From: Xenorhabdus innexi
GTDB lineage: Bacteria; Pseudomonadota; Gammaproteobacteria; Enterobacterales; Enterobacteriaceae
DNA: 64,000 bases
NCBI RefSeq assembly: GCF_002632485.1
Contig: NZ_NIBU01000002.1
Location: forward strand, 120,791 to 184,790
Reading direction: 5' to 3'
Within the stretch, counting starts at the first letter, position 1; each line of letters opens with the position of its first letter. Shown piece after piece: positions 15,564 to 24,904 of the stretch. The translations under genes were made by a program, and so were the position numbers. The notes below the pieces were generated by a model. That model had not been told where the DNA came from. It was given only the letters and a program-made list of their open reading frames with translations, and did no database searches.

Positions 15564-15686
15564 ATGATTTATCGTCAACTTCCCTGTAAAAACAACAATA
15601 TAAAAAAGTACGAGAGAGTTAGAAGGTGTATGAACGTTTTTAATGGTCAACCCGCAGAACGTTGCGGGTTGAAGCTGTTCTGAGAA

Positions 15687-16589
15687 TTAAGCGGCTCTTA
15701 CTATATATAAAAATGCAATATTACGAGGGCGCGTTTCATTTGAACCAAACGCGCCTGTATTTACACTTCCTTGTCTTGTCCAATTTCCTCTCCCGACATA
15801 CGATGATGCTGAACCTGCGTCATTTATTTCAATATTATGACTATGACTTTGTATAGCAAAATTTTGCCATGATAAAATTCTTCGCCCGTAATCAACATTA
15901 CGCCCCGCATCTAAACCACGGATAAATTCTCCTCGCAAGTCTGGTAATCTTCCCGATGGGTAAGCAAGAGCAAGTTGCGGGTATCTTGCTTTATCAAACC
16001 AGCCTCCATTACATATGAGCCATCCTTTTGGTGGTGTTGTTGTTGGCCAAGGAACAGGGACGCCAACAGGAAGAGAGGACTCTGCTGGGTCTTGCATTGT
16101 TAATCCCAAATTTTTTACAAATTCTGCCCTATTGGGTATATCAGCTCCATTCTGATCTTTAGACAAACGAGTATTAGCATTTTGATTGGCAGTATTTGCA
16201 AGTTTTGTCACATTAGCCAAAGAAGCATCAGTTTCTTTTTTGGTGTATGTTCCTACATCCGATGCATCTAATGAAATATCAGAAGAAAGAGCTTTTCCAT
16301 TAACTTTTCGGTTGGTTGGTACGTAATTCTTATCACTGCTATTTGCTTTGTTCGCCAGATCAAACGCTTTTTTAACTGCTCTGGATGTGGCTACGGTTAT
16401 TTCACTATCACTCTCGACCTCATTACTAAGAGTAACAAAGCCTTTGTCCTCTAATGTTGCATAAGGATGCTCACGTGTTTGAATATGTTCTTCAATCGCT
16501 TCCTTGATTGCTTTTCTGACATCATCCATTGTTGGAACTATGACTTCTTCACTTCTTGACGGTATGGATTCCGGTTTTTTATCTTGCAT
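15687..16589 (-). CDS. orphan phage tail fibre with collar domain
   Basis: A 300-residue tail fibre-like protein. Residues 1-35 are acidic and unlike the H baseplate-docking domain. At about 36-75 it has HPYATLEDKGFVTLSN plus TSRAVKKAFDLAN, the same module type as residues 165-205 of H. A phage tail collar domain follows at about 185-230 (PVGVPVPWP, PPKGWLICNGG, YPQLALAYPSGRLPDLRGEFIRG), then a His-rich tip (QSHSHNIE). The start is ATG 16589 with GAGGG upstream. It is on the opposite strand from H, AT-richer, and has no assembly chaperone or invertase next to it. It could be a reserve fibre or a short particle fibre. Confidence 0.78.
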   Translation of the reverse strand: MQDKKPESIPSRSEEVIVPTMDDVRKAIKEAIEEHIQTREHPYATLEDKGFVTLSNEVESDSEITVATSRAVKKAFDLANKANSSDKNYVPTNRKVNGKALSSDISLDASDVGTYTKKETDASLANVTKLANTANQNANTRLSKDQNGADIPNRAEFVKNLGLTMQDPAESSLPVGVPVPWPTTTPPKGWLICNGGWFDKARYPQLALAYPSGRLPDLRGEFIRGLDAGRNVDYGRRILSWQNFAIQSHSHNIEINDAGSASSYVGRGNWTRQGSVNTGAFGSNETRPRNIAFLYIVRAA

Positions 16590-16853
16590 AGTTATTCCCT
16601 CATTTAATCAACAATGCATATTGTTAAGTAACATGAAGGCGGTGGGAGACTTCTCCGCCGGTGAACATCAATGAAATCGGTTCATCAATACTGGAGAGTA
16701 CGGTTTGACACTATTTGATAGATAGATGGCATGTTTTGATATCAGAATGACATAAAATGGCAGGTGGAGAACTAATAAAATTTATCAGGTCACTGAGTGA
16801 TTATATGGACTATTCAAGTAAGAATAGCCCATATCTTATTGGTGTTTAAATCT

Positions 16854-18071
16854 CTATTCTGTTTTATTAAATCTTTGTTGGCATAGTGCTGTCAGTAAAC
16901 CAAGATAAATACCTAAAGTGTTTAAGTGAACGGTTTCAACGTTCCCTCTTACAATAAAATACCCAATGAATGATGCGAGTAAGATTAATGCGACTTGCTT
17001 ATTACTACAACTACTCTGTCTCCACTGTTGGACTGACTTTTTCAGGTACATAACTATCAGAAATAGAAAACTTCCTAGTCCTAATATCCCTGCAGCAAAC
17101 CAGATAGTCAGAAAAATATTATGTGGCCCCAGTGATTCTTTGTATATCCACTCGGGATAATTTTTAACGTTATTGTTATAAATCTGGTCGTAGATCTTAC
17201 TGCCGACTCCATAACCTTTGATTGGATTTTCCAGAATTAAGGTGAGGGCTGAACCTTGTGCGCCATTATGATATCGATTGCTGCTATCGGTTTGGGTTAG
17301 TTTATAATTTAAAGTAGCCTCTTTGACCAAATAGCCCTGTTTAATTGCAAATAAAGTCACGCAGATGATAACAATACTTGCAAGCAATGTTTTCCAATTC
17401 TTGTTCATTAATATCATTATGAAAAACATAACAAAAGCAGCAAGCCAGGCGCCTCTTGCCAGGGTTCCTAGTAGTACAAAAGCTACAGATAGAATCAACA
17501 AGATTGTCAGCGTTAGGCGAATGTATTTCTGGGGTTTTTGAAAATGCCAAAGAGCGACTAATGCAGGAAAAAAGAAGACAATCCCATCAGATACACTACG
17601 GTGATTGTAGTTAGTGAAAGGCATAATGCCATTCTGGTAATCCTGATAGAACAAGTAAATCTCTTTCATTGTGATAAAGAGTAATCCAAGAAGAAATGAG
17701 CCGATGATCATTTTCTGGATTTTCAGTTTATCTGTTTGGCTTAGAGCTAATGTAATCAGTATGGCAGAAAGTACTACGTCCCTGAAAAAAGGTGTTTTTA
17801 TTTCATGGAAGCTGAGTTTCGGGTCAGGAGAAATAATGACCGAATAAATTGTGGTTAGCGTGAATATTCCTAAGGCCAAAACCAGATTATTTTTGAGTGC
17901 AGCGAGGCACCCTTTAGGATTCTTTATGATCCAGTAGAGTGCAGCCAGTGCTATTAAAGCAAAGAATAAGTTTTTATAACGAGTAACGCCTGTAACGTAG
18001 ACGAGTGAAATGTACCCTCCTACGAAAAAAGTACTCCACGATAAATGATTTTTAATTGTTTCTTTAAACAT
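16854..18071 (-). CDS. O-antigen ligase / Wzy-like membrane protein
   Basis: A 405-residue polytopic membrane protein of the O-antigen ligase (WaaL/RfaL)-polymerase superfamily. It has about ten or more hydrophobic helices and a large periplasmic loop at about 235-305 containing ENPIKGYGVGSKIYDQ and a GPHNIFLTIW motif; the G-x-G and H-N-x-(F/Y)-L patterns are typical. Such enzymes join O-polysaccharide to lipid A-core. I favour ATG 18071 (CAGG seven bases upstream) over ATG 18077. waaL normally lies in a core-LPS cluster; here it stands alone next to the phage region. WaaL versus polymerase cannot be settled from sequence. Confidence 0.75.
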   Translation of the reverse strand: MFKETIKNHLSWSTFFVGGYISLVYVTGVTRYKNLFFALIALAALYWIIKNPKGCLAALKNNLVLALGIFTLTTIYSVIISPDPKLSFHEIKTPFFRDVVLSAILITLALSQTDKLKIQKMIIGSFLLGLLFITMKEIYLFYQDYQNGIMPFTNYNHRSVSDGIVFFFPALVALWHFQKPQKYIRLTLTILLILSVAFVLLGTLARGAWLAAFVMFFIMILMNKNWKTLLASIVIICVTLFAIKQGYLVKEATLNYKLTQTDSSNRYHNGAQGSALTLILENPIKGYGVGSKIYDQIYNNNVKNYPEWIYKESLGPHNIFLTIWFAAGILGLGSFLFLIVMYLKKSVQQWRQSSCSNKQVALILLASFIGYFIVRGNVETVHLNTLGIYLGLLTALCQQRFNKTE

Positions 18072-18313
18072 AATCATACCTGAACAGACACGGATTTTAG
18101 CGGGTATTCTCTATTATTTTAGGGGTTGAGGCACGAATAAATCACCGAGTGCCCCTGTAAATTCGGGCAGACAGGTCGCGTAAGCCGTAAATTAGCGGGT
18201 ATTTCTGTCCTTGTTATCAGTGTTAGAGTTGTTGTTATATTAGACAACCTTGATTATCTTATCTTCTCCAGTCTATTTACAACGTGCCGAATTGTATTAG
18301 AGGAGTTTTTGTT

Positions 18314-19258
18314 ATGACAGGGATTGATCACGATTTGGTGCTGTTGTTTAGCGGGATTTTCGGTGTGCTGATTATTGCCAGTGTGATTGGCGGTATTCTG
18401 TCATTCGGTTATGCGGGGGGAAAACCGAATGCGACCATCAATAATCTGAATGTCCGTATTCGTAGCTGGTGGGTGATGTGTATTATCTGCCTACTGGCGG
18501 TGATTGTCGGGCCAATCGGGGCAATTGTGTTATTTACAAGCATGTCTTTTTTTGCCCTGCGCGAATTTATCACGCTAATTCCGGCTTGCCGTAGTAACCA
18601 TCAGGCACTGCTCTGGTGTTTCTTCTGTTTTATGCCTGTACAGTATGTCTTGGTTGGCATGCAGTGGTACGGATTGTTTTCGGTGTTTATCCCGGTTTAT
18701 GTTTTTCTGTTTTTACCAGCTCGTATTGCTTTGGCTGGTGATACAACTCATTTTCTGGAACGCACTGCAAAAATACAGTGGGCAATGTTGGTAGCAGTAT
18801 TTGCCATTAGCCATGCACCGGCTTTGTTGATGTTGGAGATACCGGATTATCAGGGGCAGAATATCAAGTTATTGCTGTTTTTGATGATTGTGGTGCAGAT
18901 GTCCGATGTTCTGCAGTACGTATTCGGTAAATTATTCGGTAAACGACCGATTGTGCCGAAGTTAAGCCCTAATAAAACGGTTGAAGGATTTATCGGTGGT
19001 ATCTTAGCTTCGGTATTGCTGGGAATGTCGCTGTATTGGGTGACGCCATTTTCACCATGGGTAGCAGGAGGAATGTCATTGGCGATTACGCTGATGGGGT
19101 TTATTGGTGGATTGTGTATGTCAGCGATCAAGCGTGACAGTGGTGTAAAAGATTTCGGTGAGATTATTGAAGGTCACGGCGGTATGCTGGACAGAATCGA
19201 TTCTCTCTGCTTTTCTGCCCCTATATTTTTCCATTTAACGCGCTATTTTTATACCTGA
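18314..19258 (+). CDS. phosphatidate cytidylyltransferase (CdsA paralogue, YnbB-like)
   Basis: A 314-residue integral membrane protein with about eight helices. Near the C-terminus it carries the CDP-diglyceride synthase signature [20 protein letters not shown] followed by GMLDRID (about 276-303), with the paired Asp and HGG residues intact. The reaction is phosphatidate + CTP to CDP-diacylglycerol. Length and sequence suggest the YnbB-type second copy rather than the housekeeping cdsA, which normally lies in the rseP/bamA region. ATG 18314 follows GAGGAG. fieF follows 46 bp later on the same strand. Confidence 0.83.
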   Translation: MTGIDHDLVLLFSGIFGVLIIASVIGGILSFGYAGGKPNATINNLNVRIRSWWVMCIICLLAVIVGPIGAIVLFTSMSFFALREFITLIPACRSNHQALLWCFFCFMPVQYVLVGMQWYGLFSVFIPVYVFLFLPARIALAGDTTHFLERTAKIQWAMLVAVFAISHAPALLMLEIPDYQGQNIKLLLFLMIVVQMSDVLQYVFGKLFGKRPIVPKLSPNKTVEGFIGGILASVLLGMSLYWVTPFSPWVAGGMSLAITLMGFIGGLCMSAIKRDSGVKDFGEIIEGHGGMLDRIDSLCFSAPIFFHLTRYFYT

Positions 19259-19304
19259 GACAGAGCATCCTGGCATTCTGAATAAAATCCTGAGGGCTGT
19301 GCTG

Positions 19305-20204
19305 ATGAATATAAATTATGGCCGCTGGGTCAGTACTGCTGCGCTGGTGGCAACCGTATTGGCCAGTATATTGTTAGTTGTGAAAATTTTTGCCTGGTGG
19401 CTTACAGGCTCGGTGAGTTTATTGGCGGCACTGGTCGATTCTCTGGTTGATCTGGCCGCATCTCTGACTAATTTTTTTGTCGTTCGTTATTCACTTCAAC
19501 CTGCGGATGAAGAACATACTTTTGGGCATGGTAAAGCCGAATCACTGGCTGCTCTTGCTCAAAGTATGTTTGTTTGCGGTTCCGCCATTTTTCTGTTTTT
19601 AACCGGTTTTCAGCATTTGTTTGCTCCCAAGCCTTTGGAACATGCCACTATGGGTGTTTGGGTGATCATTATTTCGATTGTTTCGACAAGTTGTCTGGTT
19701 ATTTTTCAGAAATGGGTGATTAATAAAACGCAAAGTCAGGCCATTCGTGCCGATATGTTGCACTATAAGTCGGATTTATTAATGAACGGCGCAATTTTGG
19801 TAGCACTGGTTCTGAGTGTTTATGGGTTCCGACGGGCAGATGCTTTATTTGCGTTGGGAATTGGCGTGTATATTCTCTATAGCGCCTTAAGGATGGGGTA
19901 CGATGCTATCCAGTCTTTATTAGATCGTGCCTTGCCAGATGAGGAACGGCAGGAGATTATAGAGATTATCCGGAATTATCCCGGTGTTTCCGGCGGGCAT
20001 GATCTGCGAACCCGCCAATCGGGGCCGATACGGTTTATTCAGTTTCATCTTGAGATAGATGATCATTTGCCGTTGGTACAGGCTCATGCTTTAGCTGAAG
20101 GAATTGAAAATAAATTACGTGATAGGTTTCCCGGTGCCGATATTATTATCCATCAGGATCCCAACTCTGTTGTTCCTGATGAACGTAAAAACCGTTGGGA
20201 TTGA
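19305..20204 (+). CDS. fieF: cation diffusion facilitator FieF (Zn/Fe efflux)
   Basis: A 299-residue protein very close to E. coli FieF/YiiP (300). Transmembrane metal site residues D45 and D49 (DSLVD) and the second pair in DMLHYKSD are present, as is the cytoplasmic binding domain ([15 protein letters not shown] and FHLEIDDH). It exports Zn2+/Fe2+ in exchange for protons as a homodimer. ATG 19305 corresponds to the E. coli start; a GTG six bases earlier is in frame. It precedes pfkA as in E. coli, though cpxRAP is not on its other side here. Confidence 0.95.
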   Translation: MNINYGRWVSTAALVATVLASILLVVKIFAWWLTGSVSLLAALVDSLVDLAASLTNFFVVRYSLQPADEEHTFGHGKAESLAALAQSMFVCGSAIFLFLTGFQHLFAPKPLEHATMGVWVIIISIVSTSCLVIFQKWVINKTQSQAIRADMLHYKSDLLMNGAILVALVLSVYGFRRADALFALGIGVYILYSALRMGYDAIQSLLDRALPDEERQEIIEIIRNYPGVSGGHDLRTRQSGPIRFIQFHLEIDDHLPLVQAHALAEGIENKLRDRFPGADIIIHQDPNSVVPDERKNRWD

Positions 20205-20412
20205 TGGAAGAATTTATTCATAATCAAAATAATGTCAAAAAGTAGACAAAAGATTAATGCAGACTGAATGTTTTTCCGTATCATGGGCGAGATTGAATCA
20301 ATTCAGCTAATGAATTGATGAATCAGGTTAGTGAAATAATCGTCGTAAATCTTTCCAAAAAGAAGGCTTACGACGATTAGGCAAATATTACATCTATAAG
20401 TCAGAGGTCATC

Positions 20413-21390
20413 ATGATCAACAAGATTAAAAGAATCGGAGTCTTAACGAGCGGTGGAGATGCGCCGGGTATGAACGCCGCTATTCGTGGAGTTGTTCGTG
20501 CCGCTTTAACCGAAGGGTTAGAGGTTTACGGTATTTATGATGGCTATCTGGGGTTGTATGAAAATCGGATGAAAAAGCTCGATCGCTACAGCGTTTCCGA
20601 CATGATTAATCGTGGTGGTACGTTTTTAGGATCGGCGCGTTTTCCTGAGTTCAGAGATGATAAAGTACGCGAAGTTGCTATCGAAAACATGCGCAAAAAT
20701 GAAATTGATGCGCTGGTGGTTATCGGTGGAGATGGTTCTTATCTGGGGGCGAAGAAGCTGACTGAATCGGGTTTCCCTTGTATCGGTCTCCCCGGTACGA
20801 TTGATAATGATGTTGCGGGAACCGATTATACTATCGGTTATTTTACTGCGCTGGACACGGTTGTTGAAGCGATTGACCGTCTGCGTGATACCTCAACATC
20901 CCACAAACGTATTTCTATTGTTGAAGTCATGGGGCGCTATTGCGGTGATTTGACCCTGTCTGCTGCGATTGCAGGTGGATGTGAGTTTATCGTTTTGCCT
21001 GAGCGTGAAATTCCTTTTGATCGCGAAGAGCTGTTAGCTGAAATTCAGGCCGGTATCCAGAAAGGTAAACGCCATGCCATTGTTGCGATTACTGAGCACG
21101 TCTGTGATGTCAGTGAACTGGCAAAGTATATTGAAGCGGAAACACGGCATGAAACGCGGGCAACGGTATTAGGTCATATTCAGCGTGGTGGAGCACCAGT
21201 TGCTTATGATCGTATTCTGGCATCACGTATGGGCGCTTACTCTGTTCAGTTGTTGCTGGAAGGTTTTGGTGGCCGCTGTGTTGGTATTCAGAACGAAAAA
21301 CTTGTTCACCATGACATCATTGATGCGGTGCAGAATATGCAGCGTATCTTTAAGAAAGATTGGCTGGAAACAGCGAAGAAGCTTTATTAA
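20413..21390 (+). CDS. pfkA: 6-phosphofructokinase I
   Basis: A 325-residue protein (E. coli PfkA 320). ATP-site [13 protein letters not shown] (about 15-27), catalytic [11 protein letters not shown] with its Asp pair (about 125-136), and MGRYCG and GHIQRGG substrate motifs are all intact. It phosphorylates fructose 6-phosphate, the committed step of glycolysis, and is an allosteric tetramer. ATG 20413 follows CAGAGG. The 208 bp before it are a likely promoter region. A terminator follows. Confidence 0.97.
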   Translation: MINKIKRIGVLTSGGDAPGMNAAIRGVVRAALTEGLEVYGIYDGYLGLYENRMKKLDRYSVSDMINRGGTFLGSARFPEFRDDKVREVAIENMRKNEIDALVVIGGDGSYLGAKKLTESGFPCIGLPGTIDNDVAGTDYTIGYFTALDTVVEAIDRLRDTSTSHKRISIVEVMGRYCGDLTLSAAIAGGCEFIVLPEREIPFDREELLAEIQAGIQKGKRHAIVAITEHVCDVSELAKYIEAETRHETRATVLGHIQRGGAPVAYDRILASRMGAYSVQLLLEGFGGRCVGIQNEKLVHHDIIDAVQNMQRIFKKDWLETAKKLY

Positions 21391-21414
21391 GCGTAATAAA
21401 ATCATTTTTCAGAC

Positions 21415-21445
21415 ACAGCCATATAATGTTTATGTGGCTGTTTTT
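21415..21445 (+). terminator. terminator of pfkA
   Basis: ACAGCC (21415-21420) with following AT bases pairs with the stretch ending GGCTGT (to 21441), followed by TTTTCTTTC. Confidence 0.75.
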
Positions 21446-21450
21446 CTTTC

Positions 21451-21577
21451 TATACACTTCGTCTTTCAAGCTGCCTCTTTGTTGGCTACGCTCGCTCACC
21501 TCAGTCACATAGTGATCTATGCTTCTGGGGATTTACTCCCTTGCCGCCGCGACGTATATTGAAATCCATTGTGTATA
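21451..21577. repeat. ERIC element, full length 127 bp
   Basis: Runs from TATACAC to GTGTATA and is exactly 127 bp, the canonical ERIC length. It contains the ERIC landmarks CGTCTTTCAAGCTGCC, GGCTACGCTCGCTCACC, CTTCTGGGGATT and TTGCCGCCGCGACG. It fills most of the pfkA-sbp spacer (21391-21720), which holds no gene. Confidence 0.88.
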
Positions 21578-21720
21578 TCTCTTTCCTTCGATCATCCCTC
21601 CTTTTTATGCGGCATATTCCCATAATGAATAAGTGGAAATTTTAAATTATTTCTGCGGCATAACGCTTTCTGTCAATTTTACGATAAAAATCATACCCAA
21701 TATTGAGGAGAGCATTTCCG

Positions 21721-22761
21721 ATGAAATGGAAAATGATGCAGTGGAGGATAAGCCGGTATTCCCTATTGATAGTGCTATTGCTGGTTATGCTGGCGGGGAG
21801 AAATGCGTGGGCGAAAGACGTTCAGCTCCTGAATGTTTCTTATGATCCGACGCGTGAGTTATATCAGCAATATAATCAGGCATTCAGCCAATATTGGCAG
21901 CAAAAAACCGGAGATCGGGTGACGATCAGGCAATCACATGGTGGTTCAGGCAAGCAGGCAACCTCAGTTATCAATGGCCTTCAGGCAGATGTGGTGACAC
22001 TGGCTCTGGCCTATGATGTGGATGCGATTGCCGAGCGTGGCCGGATTGCCAAAAATTGGCTTCATCGTTTGCCGGATAATTCAGCTCCTTACACATCAAC
22101 CATTGTTTTTCTGGTGAGAAAGGGAAACCCCAAACATATAAAAGACTGGTCAGATTTAATCCGGCCTGATATTTCTGTCGTAACGCCAAATCCTAAAACA
22201 TCCGGTGGAGCCCGCTGGAATTATTTGGCTGCCTGGGGATATGCTCTGGCGCATAACGATCAGGATCAGTCGAAAGCAAAAGCATTCGTGAAGGCTCTGT
22301 ATAAAAATGTTGAAGTGTTAGATTCAGGTGCCCGCGGTGCAACCAATACATTTGTTGAGCGTGGGATCGGGGATGTATTGATTGCTTGGGAAAATGAAGC
22401 ATTACTGGCGATTCACGCTTTAGGTAATGGAGAGCCGGGGGAAGGGAAATTCGAAATTGTGACTCCCAGTATATCTATTCTGGCAGAGCCTACTGTGTCG
22501 GTAGTCGATAAAGTTGTCGATAAACGTGGTACGCGTGAGCTGGCAACAGAATATCTGAAATACCTTTATTCCCCGGTCGGGCAGGAAATTGCCGCCAAAA
22601 ATTATTATCGTCCCCGCGATAAAGCGATTGCAGAAAAGTATCGTACTGTTTTCCCTGAACTGAAATTATTCACAATTGATCAGGTATTTGGTGGCTGGGG
22701 AAAAGCGCAGAAAGAACATTTTGCCACAGGGGGAATATTTGATGAGATTATTCGCCGTTAG
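21721..22761 (+). CDS. sbp: periplasmic sulfate-binding protein
   Basis: A 346-residue protein with a signal peptide (basic start, hydrophobic 12-28, cleavage after AWA near residue 32). The mature part is that of Sbp: [38 protein letters not shown] and [12 protein letters not shown]. It binds sulfate or thiosulfate for the CysTWA importer. ATG 21721 lies just after GAGGAGAGC. Its location between pfkA and tpiA matches E. coli, except that cdh is absent. Confidence 0.95.
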   Translation: MKWKMMQWRISRYSLLIVLLLVMLAGRNAWAKDVQLLNVSYDPTRELYQQYNQAFSQYWQQKTGDRVTIRQSHGGSGKQATSVINGLQADVVTLALAYDVDAIAERGRIAKNWLHRLPDNSAPYTSTIVFLVRKGNPKHIKDWSDLIRPDISVVTPNPKTSGGARWNYLAAWGYALAHNDQDQSKAKAFVKALYKNVEVLDSGARGATNTFVERGIGDVLIAWENEALLAIHALGNGEPGEGKFEIVTPSISILAEPTVSVVDKVVDKRGTRELATEYLKYLYSPVGQEIAAKNYYRPRDKAIAEKYRTVFPELKLFTIDQVFGGWGKAQKEHFATGGIFDEIIRR

Positions 22762-22786
22762 ATAACGAAAGTTAGCCAGAATAATC

Positions 22787-22813
22787 ACCGCCACCGTGTT
22801 TTCTGGTGGCGGT
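22787..22813. terminator. hairpin between convergent sbp and tpiA
   Basis: ACCGCCACC (22787-22795) pairs with GGTGGCGGT (22805-22813), a nine-bp GC-rich stem. T tracts are weak on both sides, but the position between convergent genes supports a shared terminator. Confidence 0.6.
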
Positions 22814-22844
22814 TGTGGTGTAACTATTTTACGCGTTTTTTTGT

Positions 22845-23612
22845 TTACGCTTTTTTCGCTTCCGCAGCCGCTTTCACGATAACGGCAAATGCATCTGCTT
22901 TCAGTGATGCTCCACCAACCAGTGCACCATCGATATCCGGTTGAGTAAACAATTCTGCTGCGTTGCTGGCGTTAACAGAACCGCCGTATTGAATAATGAC
23001 CTGCTCAGCAATAGCCGCATCCTGTTTAGCAATGTGGTCGCGAATGAATTTATGAACAGCCTGTGCTTGCGCAGGAGTGGCGGATTTTCCGGTACCGATG
23101 GCCCAGACTGGCTCGTAAGCAATAACGGTATTTTTAAACGCTTCTGCACCCAGAGTGTTAAGAACCGCATCAATCTGGCGAGCGCAGACGGCTTCTGTCT
23201 GGCCTGCTTCGTTTTCCTGCTCGGTTTCACCAATGCACAGAACCGGGATCAGCCCCTGCTCTTTCAGAATAGCGAATTTTTTCGCAATAAATTCATCACT
23301 TTCTTTGTGGTAAGTACGGCGTTCAGAGTGGCCGATAATGATATATTTTGCGCCTGCATCTTTCAGCATTTCTGCGGATGTTTCGCCGGTATATGCACCA
23401 GAAAGGTTAATGCCAACATCCTGAGCGCCCAGTGCGATACGGCTGCCAGCCAGTGCATTATTTGCCAGAGTGACATAAACAGTTGGTGGTGCGATAGCGA
23501 CGCCACAGCCGTCAACGTTGCTCAGTTCTTTACGCAGGCCTGCAATCAGGTCGTTAACCATGTGGGTACTGCCATTGAGTTTCCAGTTACCCATAACTAA
23601 TGGATGTCGCAT
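22845..23612 (-). CDS. tpiA: triosephosphate isomerase
   Basis: A 255-residue TIM barrel (E. coli 255). Active-site residues are visible: Asn and Lys in GNWKLNG (about 8-14), His in IGHSERR (about 95) and Glu in [11 protein letters not shown] (about 167). It interconverts dihydroxyacetone phosphate and glyceraldehyde 3-phosphate. I chose ATG 23612 with GGAGGG upstream; the frame extends 25 codons further but this is not conserved. Minus strand, convergent with sbp. Confidence 0.97.
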   Translation of the reverse strand: MRHPLVMGNWKLNGSTHMVNDLIAGLRKELSNVDGCGVAIAPPTVYVTLANNALAGSRIALGAQDVGINLSGAYTGETSAEMLKDAGAKYIIIGHSERRTYHKESDEFIAKKFAILKEQGLIPVLCIGETEQENEAGQTEAVCARQIDAVLNTLGAEAFKNTVIAYEPVWAIGTGKSATPAQAQAVHKFIRDHIAKQDAAIAEQVIIQYGGSVNASNAAELFTQPDIDGALVGGASLKADAFAVIVKAAAEAKKA

Positions 23613-23750
23613 GTTTTTCCCTCCAACCAGAAAAATAATCAAATTGCGAACGGAATGAATGTTTTCTAGTGAACAGCGATACGCCATTCCCTATAAGCGA
23701 AAGGCCGACAGTATAAAGATCATCGGCTCGAATAGCTCTGCGCTATGTCA

Positions 23751-24371
23751 CTAATTTTCATTTGCTGGTACGTCAGATAGTGATAGCTTAATCGGTTCAA
23801 TAGCGAAGGTCATTATATTTTCGCTGCTGTTTACCATAACATAGCGTATCGCCCCTCTTTTTAGGCTGTAAAAGGGGCGTGTTTCCGACATCTTAAAAAG
23901 TTTTTCTGTTTGTATCTGAGCCTGTTCCAGAGAAAGTGTTGGTTCAAATAGTCTGGTCAGAGCAATGATATATTTTTTCGTCAGGAGAAAATTTTGCTCT
24001 TTTGCTTGCCTATCTTTGGATGGCAGTAAGGTAATTTGCAGACTTTTTATTTTTTCACTGCCTCTTTCCAGTACAGCGGAAGAGTAGATGTTTTCATTGA
24101 TTTTGCTGGCAGCGCGGATAAAAGGCTGAGAGATATCAGTACTCGTAATGACCTTATATTCACGCAGCAGAATATCAGGGTGACTTTTATTGTATTTTTC
24201 CCGGAAAGTGGGGATGTTATCTTCAAAAGTAGGGGAGTCAGGCAGGAGATACATTAACTGTGGGCGCAGATCTGGTGTGACAGAAGGCTCACCCGCAACG
24301 CTTGAGAATGGTAAACCGATACCAAAAGCGATTAATATGGTCATCAGAAGTTTATTTATGCCTGTTTTCAT
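23751..24371 (-). CDS. yiiQ: YiiQ-like periplasmic protein (DUF1454)
   Basis: A 206-residue protein with a clear signal peptide (MKTGINKLLMTILIAFGIGL, cleavage near SSVAG). It lies upstream of tpiA on the same strand, exactly where E. coli has yiiQ (199 residues). The DUF1454 family has no established function. Segments such as RPQLMYLLPDSPTF and FAIEPIKLSLSD suit the family from memory. It diverges from the following DUF805 gene, 77 bp apart. Confidence 0.75.
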   Translation of the reverse strand: MKTGINKLLMTILIAFGIGLPFSSVAGEPSVTPDLRPQLMYLLPDSPTFEDNIPTFREKYNKSHPDILLREYKVITSTDISQPFIRAASKINENIYSSAVLERGSEKIKSLQITLLPSKDRQAKEQNFLLTKKYIIALTRLFEPTLSLEQAQIQTEKLFKMSETRPFYSLKRGAIRYVMVNSSENIMTFAIEPIKLSLSDVPANEN

Positions 24372-24448
24372 GTTGTTACTCGCCGAATGTAAGTCGCGGA
24401 AAAAGTGTCAATGGCAGAAAAACAGTATCCACAATTGGGAAAGAATAC

Positions 24449-24889
24449 ATGACATTACAACAATGGGGATTTTCATTCAAAGGTCGTATCGGACGACGGG
24501 AGTTTTGGCTCGGAATTGGTATCTGTTTTGCTCTGCTTTTTATCCTCCTCACTCTGCATGGAATGAATGTTCTCCCCATGAACTTTGTGGCGGTATGTAC
24601 GGCGCTGATATTATATCCGACAGCAGCGATTTTTTCGAAACGTCTGCATGATCGCAATAAACGTGGAGGATGGGCGTTACTGTTGATACTGGCCTGGGTA
24701 TTGCTTTCTCTCGATTGGAATATGATGGCTCCGATATGGCAGTGGGGGATTGGCCGTTTCATCCCGACACTGATTTTTGTCATGATCATACTGGATTGCG
24801 GAGTATTCCGTGGAACGGAAGGCGCAAACCGTTTTGGTGAATCGGCAGAAACAGTTGAGTACATCTCCGCTGACAAAAAGGCAACTTGA
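24449..24889 (+). CDS. yiiR: DUF805 inner membrane protein YiiR
   Basis: A 146-residue membrane protein of the DUF805 family. The family N-terminus FSFKGRIGRREFWLG (about 8-22) and the SKRLHDRNKRGGWALL motif (about 63-78) are intact, with four hydrophobic helices. Function unknown; the position between yiiQ and fpr matches E. coli yiiR. ATG 24449 is chosen because the family starts there; the longer frame overlaps yiiQ. A convergent fpr gene ends 15 bp downstream. Confidence 0.83.
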   Translation: MTLQQWGFSFKGRIGRREFWLGIGICFALLFILLTLHGMNVLPMNFVAVCTALILYPTAAIFSKRLHDRNKRGGWALLLILAWVLLSLDWNMMAPIWQWGIGRFIPTLIFVMIILDCGVFRGTEGANRFGESAETVEYISADKKAT

Positions 24890-24904
24890 AAGACGAAGTA
24901 TATA

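Larger units (their letters stand above)
15357..15686. other. 330-bp gene-free stretch with two terminators and a long hairpin
   Basis: No convincing gene. It holds two terminators (15409-15435 and 15538-15563) and a nine-bp perfect hairpin (15648-15671 region, CAACCCGCA arms) without a T tract. The open frames here lack a ribosome site. This may be the edge of the phage element, but no duplicated att core could be defined in the window. Confidence 0.5.

Noticed and set aside
15420..15683. 87-residue open frame downstream of higBA
   Set aside because: Runs through two terminators, has no ribosome site and no recognisable sequence.
1..16600. Complete, mobile prophage
   Set aside because: No integrase, replication, portal, terminase or capsid gene is visible, and upstream sequence is missing, so prophage versus tailocin cannot be decided here.
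21185..21562. 125-residue frame at the end of pfkA
   Set aside because: Out-of-frame with pfkA and continues into the ERIC repeat; no independent support.
22941..23600. 219-residue open frame on the plus strand
   Set aside because: Antisense to tpiA; Cys/Phe-rich shadow.
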